64,000 nt of DNA from Flavobacteriales bacterium (GTDB lineage: Bacteria > Bacteroidota > Bacteroidia > Flavobacteriales_F > PHOS-HE28): positions 62,001 to 126,000 of the forward strand of contig JADKFY010000007.1 in assembly GCA_016717305.1 (NCBI GenBank), in the 5' to 3' direction. The stretch's first letter is position 1; each line of letters starts with the position of its first letter. Shown piece by piece: positions 46,101-53,971 of this stretch. A program made the translations under genes and the position numbers. The notes under the pieces were generated by a model. It did not search any database. It had not been told where the DNA came from and worked only from the letters and a program-made list of their open reading frames with translations.

Positions 46101-48239
46101 AACGTGATGCTCGCTGCGGGCGACTATTATGTAGTGGGTAACAGCGGCGTTGCCAATTTGGACCAAGTCGGTTGGGCCAGCAATACAATGCAGAACGGAG
46201 CTCCTGATGGTGTGCTGCTGACCACATCAGGTGACTTGGTGATCGATCAGATGAGCTATGAAGGTGACATGAGCACCACCGAAGGAACCGGTGCGGGCAC
46301 TGATCCCGGTGATGAGATCGGCGTAGGCCTTAGCCGCATTCCTGACGGCGTGGACACGAATGATAACAGTGTTGATTTTGTCCTTGCTTGTAGCAGCCCT
46401 GGCACAGCTAACACCTTCGATGATGCCGATAGCGATGGTACACCGGACTGCATCGATCAATGCCCCGGTGGTCCCGAACCTTTCTCCGCTTGTGATGACC
46501 TGAATGCGAACACAAGCAACGACATCGTTCAACTGGATTGCTCATGTGCCGGCATTGCCAATGATTGCAACGGTGTGCCCGGTGGACCGGATGTACCTGG
46601 CGCTCCTTGCGATGACTTGGATCCGAATACGGTGAACGACACCTACCAACCGAACTGTTCGTGCGTTGGACAGATCATCGATTGTTTGGGTACCCCCGGC
46701 GGTCCTGCACTGCCCGGCACGCCGTGCTTTGACTTCAACCCGAACACCTTCAACGATGTCTATGATGCATTCTGCGTGTGTTCTGGCGGACCATGCACTG
46801 AGGACCTTTTGCTCCAGATAGACCCCGGTACCGAAGGTTCACAGATCGGCTGGGAGATCACAACACCAACGGATGCCTCGGTTATCTGCGGTGTTGCGCC
46901 GGGCACGTATTTGAACGACCCTTCCGGTTCACCTATCGTGGAGCCATGCTGCCTAGGTGTGGGTTGCTATCGCTTGAGCGTGTTCGATAGCGCTGGTGAC
47001 GGGATCGCAGGTGGCGGTTACCAATTGCGGGAGATCGGCGCAAATGGTCGCAGGATCATCGACAACACCGGCAACTTCCCGGCCATCTTCGAAAGCTCGG
47101 TCTCAGGCAGCGAGGACTTCTGTGTGCCCATCAGCGATGATGAACTCATCTGGAGCAGCTGCGACAAGATGGATTGGGTGAATTACAAATACCTAGTTAC
47201 CCATGCCAATGCTGCCGTTAGTGCTGAATGGATCCCAAACGGTGCGAACAATGTTCAGGATGCCAACAGCGGGTACGAATTCTGGATCTTCGACCCCAAT
47301 GGCACATACAGCTATCGCCGTTTCCGGAGCCATAATGTGAGCGACGGTAAGTCACCGGCTAATGCTACGCGTGCGTGCCACATGAAGATCAACGGGTGGT
47401 ACAACTCCGGGTTGACCCCATTGATCCCGCAGAACACCTTGTTGAACGTTCGGGTACGTGGTCGGGTGAACGGTGTGAACGGAGCTTTCGGGCCTGCATG
47501 CCGCATGAAAATGGATGCCGCGCGAGCAGCCTGTCCATTCGTCAAATTGCAGGATGACCCAGCGAATACAAGCGACTACAGCTGTGGTGTGACCCGGAGC
47601 TTCGGCGGTACCAATACCTCAGCGAACAAGCTCGTAGCCCTTCCGCCACAATTCCAGCCTGCGCCTTTGGCTGGTGGCAGTGGGGTCCGCTTCCAGTTCC
47701 GTTTCCGCATACCGGGAGAACAATTCTGTTTGGTACGTCCTCCACAGACCAGCCCAACGCTCTACTTGAACTGGACCAATGCACCTGCGTTGGAGGCCAC
47801 AAAGACCTATGAGGTTGAAGTTCGAGTAAGCAAGGATCAAGGGGCTACATGGTGTGTTGATGGAGCCAACCCTGCTTGTGATCCGGATCCGGTAACAGCT
47901 TGGGGAAAGACCTGTTCTGTTACGATCAGTAGCGTGAATGTGCAAAGTGGTACTTCCAACATGCAAGGTGCAGGTGGCTCAACCTTAACCCTCTATCCGA
48001 ACCCGAACCGTGGCGATCAATTGTTCCTATCCTTGAGCAATGTGGCCGCAACAACAAGGACTATAGCGGTGGAGTTGTTCGACCTTACAGGAAAGCGTGC
48101 AATTATGCGCACCATTCCAGTGAACGAGGGCATGTTGAACACAGTGCTTCCCCTCAACGGCGAATTGGCCAAGGGGATCTACCTTGTCCAAGTAACGGAA
48201 GGAACCAACCGATATACTGAACGCCTTGTAGTCCAGTAA
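43179..48239 (+). CDS. giant secreted T9SS cargo with lamin-tail domains
   Basis: About 1,686 residues from the ATG at 43179, which begins the signal peptide MKDPTWTNQFRTALATL (cleavage after SAQ); an ATG nine codons upstream is possible. Three lamin-tail domains (FINEIHYDD, LVVNEIHADPDA, LVINEINYDETG) are separated by four copies of a 90-residue module with DTYDLSIPYTG and GGDDPA at about 43750-44034, 44563-44842, 44848-45126 and 45652-45939. Next come three Cys-rich repeats with DDLNANTSND and DLDPNTVND, a long beta region and a T9SS type A domain (YPNPNRGDQL). Extracellular adhesin-like or scaffold roles are likely. Confidence 0.82.
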   Translation: MKDPTWTNQFRTALATLTILLATFGSAQTVFINEIHYDDASTDSGEGVEIAGPAGTNLTGWTIIPYNGSNGQAYTPSGAPTATIPDLLGSGFGVVFVPISGLQNGAPDGLALVNPSNVVVQLLSYEGSFTATNGIANGMTSVDIGVSEPGNIEGQSLQLTGTGTVYTDFTWVAQATSTYDAFNNGQTFGGAACGISLDPEFADCNTVTVGPGDTYDLSIPYTGTDAGTTVVNNGASGTIGGDDPATVPNGTVVITGIDEADGYNVTFTAPCDAFVVSGSAPICEPVTTTALVVNEIHADPDATLGDANGDGAVNTSDDEFVEMVNTGGVDEDISGWSLSDSFGVRHVFPNGTVVPAGCGIVIFGGGTPTGVFGGAVVQVATGGTVGLNNAGDDIILKDPLDQVVFTVTYGAAGNNQSINLDPEIIGASYVDHSTIPAAASALFSPGTLVDGSTFSGCTLPACAITLSAESTNCITFTAGNTDTYDLSIPYNGIEVGTSVVNNSGSGTIGGDDPAVTPNGTIVISGISEADNYNVTFSTPCNALTVSGSAPSCDPPACALTLDPESAICNSITAGPTDTYDLSISYTGLEAGTSVINNSGSGTVGGDDPALVANGTIVISGISETDAYSIAFDVPCETLTVSGAAPNCEPVPTLTIINFDEATNWTAGAVALTSYATDHTYVESGWGFTGGGALRNGTALQDLIPGALDVYSWRMQNVAGVDWRATYNGTATLTQFGFDVRRWDGVPSPAFDVSYSTNGGTNFSAAILTINNAYLDESSAWKTFNYAIPSPTQLAPGNLIVRVFSTGATERIMIDNFSFDTGAVACALSLGSPSVACDSFTAGAGSDTYTVTINYTGMQSGTSVINNSGSGTVGGDDPAIVGNGTITVSGITEGTGYNIGFDVPCETLVVSGSSPVCEPPPTLVINEINYDETGTDVDEFVEIKNTGASSVDLNGMKLILVNGSTGSPYVTVVLNNVMLAAGDYYVVGNSGVANLDQVGWASNTMQNGAPDGVLLTTSGDLVIDQMSYEGDMSTTEGTGAGTDPGDEIGVGLSRIPDGVDTNDNSVDFVLACSSPGTANTFDDADSDGTPDCIDQCPGGPEPFSACDDLNANTSNDIVQLDCSCAGIANDCNGVPGGPDVPGAPCDDLDPNTVNDTYQPNCSCVGQIIDCLGTPGGPALPGTPCFDFNPNTFNDVYDAFCVCSGGPCTEDLLLQIDPGTEGSQIGWEITTPTDASVICGVAPGTYLNDPSGSPIVEPCCLGVGCYRLSVFDSAGDGIAGGGYQLREIGANGRRIIDNTGNFPAIFESSVSGSEDFCVPISDDELIWSSCDKMDWVNYKYLVTHANAAVSAEWIPNGANNVQDANSGYEFWIFDPNGTYSYRRFRSHNVSDGKSPANATRACHMKINGWYNSGLTPLIPQNTLLNVRVRGRVNGVNGAFGPACRMKMDAARAACPFVKLQDDPANTSDYSCGVTRSFGGTNTSANKLVALPPQFQPAPLAGGSGVRFQFRFRIPGEQFCLVRPPQTSPTLYLNWTNAPALEATKTYEVEVRVSKDQGATWCVDGANPACDPDPVTAWGKTCSVTISSVNVQSGTSNMQGAGGSTLTLYPNPNRGDQLFLSLSNVAATTRTIAVELFDLTGKRAIMRTIPVNEGMLNTVLPLNGELAKGIYLVQVTEGTNRYTERLVVQ

Positions 48240-48256
48240 GCGGGTAATACGTGTTG

Positions 48257-48303
48257 AAAACCCTTCCACCACCGCACGATCGCGGTTGGTGGAGGGGTTT
48301 TCT
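48257..48303 (+). terminator. rho-independent terminator after the lamin-tail gene
   Basis: A long stem of about 18 bases (AAAACCCTTCCACCACCG pairing with CGGTTGGTGGAGGGGTTTT) ends in a T-rich run 18 bases after the stop codon. Confidence 0.85.
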
Positions 48304-48553
48304 CTTTGGTGAAACCCTTTCTGGTATTTGCCATCGTAACGCGCGGCCCACCCACGTCACTCCGGAAGCGGCGATCGCAGTCCCGCTTTAGAGCGCGATG
48401 GCACCGGATCATGCCTGTTCGTGTATGCGAGTTGTGCACGAAGTCTCCCCAATTCCTTTCGTGGGACATGGATGAGACTTCGGGTCTTGGGTCCCAATGC
48501 CTCCCTTCCTCCAGAGAGACGATCATGGAGGCGTTGTTCGCAAAGCCTCCGTA
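48304..48553. other. structured non-coding gap
   Basis: No gene is supported. A nine-base perfect inverted repeat (CGAAGTCTC and GAGACTTCG) spans about 48439-48484, and CCTCCA/TGGAGG arms follow near 48512-48532. Nothing identifies an RNA family. Confidence 0.5.
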
Positions 48554-48716
48554 ATACCATTTGGACATTCAAAGGCATCCAAAGATGCGACGCTATTTTT
48601 GATCAAGACGCCTCGAAAAAGTCGTTGCATAGCCATAGCTACGGAACTACTTTTTCGGGGATGGATCGGACAAAAAGAGCGAATAGATCGGATGGATCTG
48701 AATGTCCAAATGGTAT
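48554..48716. mobile_element. MITE-like palindromic element, 18-bp inverted ends
   Basis: The ends ATACCATTTGGACATTCA and its exact reverse complement lie at 48554-48571 and 48699-48716. Inside, a second imperfect inverted repeat is centred near 48636 (CGAAAAAGTCGTTGCATAGC against GCTACGGAACTACTTTTTCG), so the whole 163 bases folds into one long hairpin. If the true ends are CCATTTGGACATTCA, a TA dinucleotide flanks both sides, as for IS630/mariner-type elements. No transposase gene is present. Confidence 0.65.
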
Positions 48717-48746
48717 AAGCCCGGAATAACGGCGGTAGCTTACAAC

Positions 48747-48785
48747 CACAAACAAAGAGGACTGCCCGATACGGACAGCCCTCTT
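48747..48785 (-). terminator. terminator of the sugar-dehydrogenase-like gene
   Basis: Read on the minus strand, AGAGGGCTGTCCG pairs imperfectly with CGGGCAGTCCTCT around a short loop and is followed by TTTGTTTGT. It lies 18 bases after the stop codon. Confidence 0.75.
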
Positions 48786-48803
48786 CAATGAATTGAGCTT
48801 TGA

Positions 48804-50426
48804 TCAATGCGCAACGCTCAACATGGCGTCCTGGATCGATCGGCCATCACGCCCTAGCAGGCTGACCACATAGCTTCCGTTGCGCAATTCAGAGACCCTC
48901 AGGACAAGACGTTCCTTGGCATTCATTGCTGATACTTCCAGCACCAAGCGACCTGTCATATCTGTTATGCGCACCAGTTCAGTTCCATTTGGCAACTGTG
49001 AAAGCACCAATTCGTCCTTGGCCGGTACAGGGCGCATCTCGAACTGGGGTATTTCTTCAACAGCGATCCCCACCGTGATCACCACCAATGGTTCAGAGAA
49101 CAACTGGCAATTCCCAAAAGTGGCACGTACGGTGTAACTACCATTCTCTTCAGGCTGGTAGCTCTGGGAAGTTGCTCCAGGGACCACACTGCCATTGAGG
49201 AACCAAGCATATCCATCGGCAAGTGAACTTTGGAGCGTTCCACCTTCAAAGAGGATAATTGGAGCCGGCATGGGACAAGCGTCCACCAGATGAAAAATGG
49301 TACCGGTTTCGACGTTCCCCACGAACAATTCGCCATCATTGTTCTCACCGAAACAAGCCAGACCCTGTGTGCCGACGTTCCGTACTTCCTCGCGAACAAA
49401 ACCGCCGACCCCATCCGGCAACAAGCTGTAGAACTCACCACCGACATAGTCCGTGTAGAGGTATCGGCCTGCCAAGCGTGGAAATTCCGTGCCTCTGTAA
49501 ACACGACCACCGATCACGGAATACCAACCAAAAGCGCCCTGCGCATGTTCAGAAACCGGTGGAACATAGTTGGTAAGGTTCGCACAACCGGCACTAGGCG
49601 AAGAATAGGCGCCAAATCCTTCATAACAGTTCCAACCGAAGTTCGGATGGCTATTGTATAAAGCACCAGCAGGCCAGAAATCGACTTCCTCAAACGCATT
49701 TTGGCCTACGTCCCCGATCCATAGGTCACCGGTCAATGCATCGAAGCCCCAACGGAACGGATTGCGAAGGCCCGAGGCCCAGATCTCCGGAAGTGTATCG
49801 CCCACCAGACCGGCGAACGGGTTGGTAGGTGGAATGGTGTAGGTCGTATCCGGGTCACTCACATCAATACGGATCATATCACCCAATGGGTCGGACATAT
49901 TCTGGGCGTAACCTTCCGGGTCTCCTCCGCTCCCACCGTCGCCTAAACCGATATACAAGTACCCGTCCGGGCCGAAGTGGATATCACCACCGTTGTGGTT
50001 ACTGTACGGTTGTGGCCACGAGTAGATCACCTGCTCGCTTGCTTCGGCTGCAGAATCCGGGTTGGCCGTAACGCTGAACCGTGATATACGGGATGACCCA
50101 TTGCCGCCGCCAAAGATGTAATAGACATAAAAGAACCCACTCTCGGCATAATTCGGGTCGAAGGCCAAGCCCAACAAACCTTGCTCACCTCCACTATTAA
50201 CGCGAGTATGGATATCCAAAAATGGTGCTGCGGATACCACTCCATCCGCATCCAAGATCTTGATATACCCTGCCTGTTCCACCACGAACAAGCGTTCATC
50301 ACCGGCATTGGCGATTGCAACGGGATTTGCTAGACCGAGAGTGAATGGTTCCAGACCCACGGTAACCGGGTTTTGTGCCAGGGCCGTTGTACCAGCCAAA
50401 ATGGAGATCCAAAGAAATTGCCTCAT
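48804..50426 (-). CDS. secreted PQQ-dependent sugar-dehydrogenase-like protein with T9SS domain
   Basis: A 540-residue protein with a signal peptide (MRQFLWISILAGTTALAQ) and a six-bladed propeller of the soluble glucose/sorbosone dehydrogenase family: FVVEQAGYIKI, GGEQGLLGLAFDPNY, NHNGGDIHFGPDGYLYIG and ASGLRNPFRWGFD are all family signatures. PQQ is the usual cofactor, but several relatives lack activity. An Ig-like segment with ADGYAWFLNGSVVPGAT (about 385-440) links to a T9SS type A sorting domain (RPVPAKDELVL). The ATG at 50426 begins the signal peptide. Confidence 0.87.
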   Translation of the reverse strand: MRQFLWISILAGTTALAQNPVTVGLEPFTLGLANPVAIANAGDERLFVVEQAGYIKILDADGVVSAAPFLDIHTRVNSGGEQGLLGLAFDPNYAESGFFYVYYIFGGGNGSSRISRFSVTANPDSAAEASEQVIYSWPQPYSNHNGGDIHFGPDGYLYIGLGDGGSGGDPEGYAQNMSDPLGDMIRIDVSDPDTTYTIPPTNPFAGLVGDTLPEIWASGLRNPFRWGFDALTGDLWIGDVGQNAFEEVDFWPAGALYNSHPNFGWNCYEGFGAYSSPSAGCANLTNYVPPVSEHAQGAFGWYSVIGGRVYRGTEFPRLAGRYLYTDYVGGEFYSLLPDGVGGFVREEVRNVGTQGLACFGENNDGELFVGNVETGTIFHLVDACPMPAPIILFEGGTLQSSLADGYAWFLNGSVVPGATSQSYQPEENGSYTVRATFGNCQLFSEPLVVITVGIAVEEIPQFEMRPVPAKDELVLSQLPNGTELVRITDMTGRLVLEVSAMNAKERLVLRVSELRNGSYVVSLLGRDGRSIQDAMLSVAH

Positions 50427-50498
50427 TGTTCCGTCGTTCAATTTGGTCCCAAAACTAGGTAGTACATGCTCAATCGTTCCCGGCTTTTACAGGAAGGC

Positions 50499-50506
50499 TA
50501 CTTTTG
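50499..50506 (+). promoter_or_regulatory. -7 box TACTTTTG for prfC
   Basis: A full match to TAnnTTTG, 48 bases before the prfC start codon. Confidence 0.5.
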
Positions 50507-50553
50507 CGGCCCCTTTCCGGTTACCACCATTGCACTTTCACGGACGGATATCC

Positions 50554-52149
50554 ATGTCACTCCAAAACGAAATTGACCACCGGCGCACCTTTGCCATCAT
50601 CAGTCACCCCGATGCCGGCAAGACCACGTTGACCGAGAAATTCCTGCTCTATGGCGGGGCCATTCAAACTGCGGGGGCAGTAAAGAGCAACAAGATCCGG
50701 AGGGGTGCCACCAGTGATTTCATGGACATCGAACGGCAACGCGGGATATCCGTAAGCACGTCCGTTATGACCTTCGACTATGGGGGAAAATTGATCAACC
50801 TGTTGGATACGCCAGGTCACCGGGATTTTGCCGAGGATACCTACCGGACGCTTACTGCTGTTGACAGTGTGGTTTTGGTTATCGATTGTGTGAAAGGTGT
50901 TGAAGCGCAGACCGAACGCTTGATGGAAGTGTGTCGCATGCGAAATACACCCGTGATCGTTTTCATCAACAAGATGGATCTGGAAGGTCGAGACCCATTC
51001 GATCTGCTTGATGAATTGGAAAGTAAGCTGGACATCAAGGTTCGTCCAATGAGTTGGCCTATCGGTATCGGTCGCACCTTTCAAGGGGTCTATGACCTAT
51101 TCAGTAAGGGGTTGCGGTTGTTCGATCCTGGAAAGAGCAAAGTGGAGCAACATAGTGATCGGATCGAGGACCTCGCCGATACACGTCTCGATGCCAGCAT
51201 TGGCAAGGACCCCGCAGATCAGTTAAGGGCGGAAATTGACCTGATCGAGGGTGTCTATGATCCGTTGAGCCTGGAAGCGTATGCCGAAGGGCGGATCGCA
51301 CCGGTCTTCTTCGGAAGTGCCTTCAATAACTTCGGTGTCAAGGAGGTGCTCGATGCTTTCGTGGCCATCGCCCCCAGCCCTCAACCTCGCCAAACTGACC
51401 AAGGTGAAGTAGCTCCGAATGATCCGAAGTTCAGCGGTTTCATATTCAAGATACACGCCAACTTGGACCCGAACCACCGGGACCGGATCGCTTTCCTACG
51501 GATCTGTTCCGGCAAGTTCGAACGAAACACGTACTACCACCATGTAAGGCTGAACAAGAACCTCCGCTTTGCCACGCCCACCGCCTTCCTCGCTGCGGCC
51601 AAGAGCATTGTGGATGAAGCTTGGCCTGGTGATGTGATCGGTCTGTTCGATACAGGTAGTTTCAAGATCGGTGATACCCTTACCGAAGGTGCCGATTTCC
51701 AGTTCCGGGGAATTCCGGCATTCAGTCCGGAACTGTTCCGCGAGCTGGTGAACATGGATCCCATGAAGACCAAACAGTTGGACAAGGGTATTCGTCAGCT
51801 TACGGATGAAGGCGTGGCACAGCTCTTCACGCAACAGCCGGGCAACAAGAAGATCGTGGGTTGCGTGGGCGAATTGCAATTCGAAGTGATCAGCTACCGC
51901 TTGGAACATGAGTACGGGGCCAAGTGTGCGTTCCAACAAATTCCAGCATACAAAGCCTGTTGGATGACAAGCACGGACGAAGCGGCGTTGGACCAATTCA
52001 TCCGCGTGAAGGCCCTCCAGATCGTTCAGGACAAGGATGAGAACCCAGTGTTCATGGCACCCAGCCAGTATATGTTGGAGTTGGAAAAACGCAACAATCC
52101 GGAGATCACCTTCCACACCACCAGTGAATTCAAGACCGCGGTGGTTTGA
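50554..52149 (+). CDS. prfC: peptide chain release factor 3
   Basis: RF3 is the GTPase that recycles RF1 and RF2 after stop-codon reading. The 531-residue product starts MSLQNEIDHRRTFAIISH and has G1 PDAGKTTL, the switch DTPGHRDFAEDTYRTL, NKMDLEGRDP, and the RF3-specific domains through to GELQFEVISYRL. Length is normal (E. coli 529). The long frame upstream into the divergent neighbour is not used; the ATG at 50554 fits the family start. Confidence 0.97.
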   Translation: MSLQNEIDHRRTFAIISHPDAGKTTLTEKFLLYGGAIQTAGAVKSNKIRRGATSDFMDIERQRGISVSTSVMTFDYGGKLINLLDTPGHRDFAEDTYRTLTAVDSVVLVIDCVKGVEAQTERLMEVCRMRNTPVIVFINKMDLEGRDPFDLLDELESKLDIKVRPMSWPIGIGRTFQGVYDLFSKGLRLFDPGKSKVEQHSDRIEDLADTRLDASIGKDPADQLRAEIDLIEGVYDPLSLEAYAEGRIAPVFFGSAFNNFGVKEVLDAFVAIAPSPQPRQTDQGEVAPNDPKFSGFIFKIHANLDPNHRDRIAFLRICSGKFERNTYYHHVRLNKNLRFATPTAFLAAAKSIVDEAWPGDVIGLFDTGSFKIGDTLTEGADFQFRGIPAFSPELFRELVNMDPMKTKQLDKGIRQLTDEGVAQLFTQQPGNKKIVGCVGELQFEVISYRLEHEYGAKCAFQQIPAYKACWMTSTDEAALDQFIRVKALQIVQDKDENPVFMAPSQYMLELEKRNNPEITFHTTSEFKTAVV

Positions 52150-52273
52150 ATCTGGATCTTGCCTTTTCCAGGGGGTAAGACCATTAACCAAACCTTAACA
52201 AGGCAATGGGCCAACGCGTAGGCCAGCCGTTTACGTCCATGTTGGAACGGATCTTGCCTTGGGGCAAGGTCTT

Positions 52274-52281
52274 TACTTTTG
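52274..52281 (+). promoter_or_regulatory. -7 box TACTTTTG very close to the TlpA-like start
   Basis: A full match to TAnnTTTG with CTTG 17 bases upstream as a -33 element. It ends five bases before the ATG at 52287, so the transcript would be nearly leaderless. Confidence 0.5.
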
Positions 52282-52286
52282 TCGCC

Positions 52287-53795
52287 ATGAAGAATTCGAT
52301 CCGTACTTCACTTTTGTTGACCGCGCTAGTTGCAGGGAAACTCTTCGCCCAAGATGGACCGAAACGAGAGATCGAGGTGACCATAGCGGGTTCGGCCAAG
52401 GACACGGTGTACCTCGCGAATTACTACGGCAATAAGCTCTACTACGCGGATACTTGCGTCGCCGATGCCAAGGGCAAGGTGGTCTTCAAAAGCGAGAAAG
52501 GCTATAAGGCGGGTATGTATGCAGTGGTTGTTCCAGGACCCAAGTATTTTGAAGTGGTGGTGAATGAGCCGGTCATCAAACTCTCCACGGATACTGCAGA
52601 CCTCCTCGGCAATTTAGTAGTGCGGAGTTCCAAGGAGAACGAACTCTTTTCAGCCTACATCAAGTTCCTGAACGCCCGAAAGAAAGACAGTGAGGTGTTG
52701 AACGAACAGGGCAATAAGGGAAGTGACCCGATGGCAAAAAGCGCGATCAAGGCGCAATTGAAGGAACTCGACGAGGCCGTGAAGACCTACCAACGTGAGC
52801 TGATCGCCAACAACTTCGGGACATTAGCGGCGGCCTTGGTAAAGATGAGCATGACCGTGGAATTACCGGAACCCTTGAAAACTGATGGCACCTTGGACAG
52901 CGCAGCGGCCTACTACCAATTCCGGGCGCATTTCTGGGACAACTTCGACCTGAAGGATGAGCGCATTGTTCGTGTTCCTGTTTTCGCCAACAAGTTCGAT
53001 GAGTACATCGGCAAGACCATTCCACAAGTACCCGACACGATCAACGCGCTGGTGGACCAACTGATCCAACGTACCGATGGCAAGAACGACGCATTCAAGT
53101 ACATGGTGAACACGGTGACCCACAAGTTCGAGACCAGCGACATCATGGGTATGGACGCCGTCTTCGTACATATGGCTCTGACCTACTTCTGTCCCAAGGA
53201 CGGGAAACCGGGCCGCGTGGATTGGATGACCGAGGAGAAGTTGGACAAACTGTGCGAACGAGCAAATAAGCAAGCCCCGTTGACTCTTGGTCGAAAGGCA
53301 CCGAATTTGAGCTTGCCGGACACCACCGAACAGAACTGGTTAAGCCTGTATGATATGCCGCAGGAGTACGTGGTGATCATTTTCTGGGACCCTCATTGTG
53401 GCCATTGCAAAAAGGAATTGCCTGTTTTCGCCGAGTTGTACAAGTCAGAGATGAAGGACTTGGACATCGGGGTGTATTGTGTTTCGAAATCGGTGGACTC
53501 CACCCTGATGAAGGATTGGAAGGCGTTCATTCGCGAGCACGACTTGGATTGGACCAACGTGGGCCTTACCGAAACGGTTTTCCGCGAGGCGAAAAAGGAC
53601 CCGCGCAAATACATTCCCAAGTACACGACCATCGAAAGTCTGAACTATTCCGAGACCTACGATGTGTACAGCACTCCTAAGGTCTTTCTCGTGGATGGCG
53701 AACGCAAGTTCCGTGGCAAACAATTGAGCCCGGAGCAGATCGTGGACCTGGTGAAGAAGTTGAAGGAACGGAATCCGCCGAAGGCGAAGGAGTAA
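52287..53795 (+). CDS. TlpA-like periplasmic thioredoxin-fold protein
   Basis: A 502-residue secreted protein with a signal peptide ending LFAQ, a DUF4369-like beta domain at about 28-130, a helical DUF5106-like middle and a C-terminal thioredoxin fold with active site CGHC at 371-374 in FWDPHCGHCKKELPVF. The cis-proline loop is YSTPKVFLVD. Such proteins keep cytochromes or other envelope thiols reduced. The substrate is not visible. The start was set by the signal peptide. Confidence 0.88.
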   Translation: MKNSIRTSLLLTALVAGKLFAQDGPKREIEVTIAGSAKDTVYLANYYGNKLYYADTCVADAKGKVVFKSEKGYKAGMYAVVVPGPKYFEVVVNEPVIKLSTDTADLLGNLVVRSSKENELFSAYIKFLNARKKDSEVLNEQGNKGSDPMAKSAIKAQLKELDEAVKTYQRELIANNFGTLAAALVKMSMTVELPEPLKTDGTLDSAAAYYQFRAHFWDNFDLKDERIVRVPVFANKFDEYIGKTIPQVPDTINALVDQLIQRTDGKNDAFKYMVNTVTHKFETSDIMGMDAVFVHMALTYFCPKDGKPGRVDWMTEEKLDKLCERANKQAPLTLGRKAPNLSLPDTTEQNWLSLYDMPQEYVVIIFWDPHCGHCKKELPVFAELYKSEMKDLDIGVYCVSKSVDSTLMKDWKAFIREHDLDWTNVGLTETVFREAKKDPRKYIPKYTTIESLNYSETYDVYSTPKVFLVDGERKFRGKQLSPEQIVDLVKKLKERNPPKAKE

Positions 53796-53971
53796 TATTT
53801 CCGTCCGTCCCGGTCAGACCTTTCAAGTCCACCCCTAAAGCTTCGAAAGGAACCTATGGGATCGTCGAATGCCCCAGCGTGGACAGGATAGGCGCGGGCA
53901 CGTCAACACCTCTTGCTTCGTTCCTTTGCCCTGCTTTGTGATCCAGCCACACGCCCTTTCCAGCGAGGCGC

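Noticed and set aside
48304..48803. Small frames in the gap after the lamin-tail gene
   Set aside because: They overlap the terminator, hairpins and MITE-like palindrome, and none has a plausible product.
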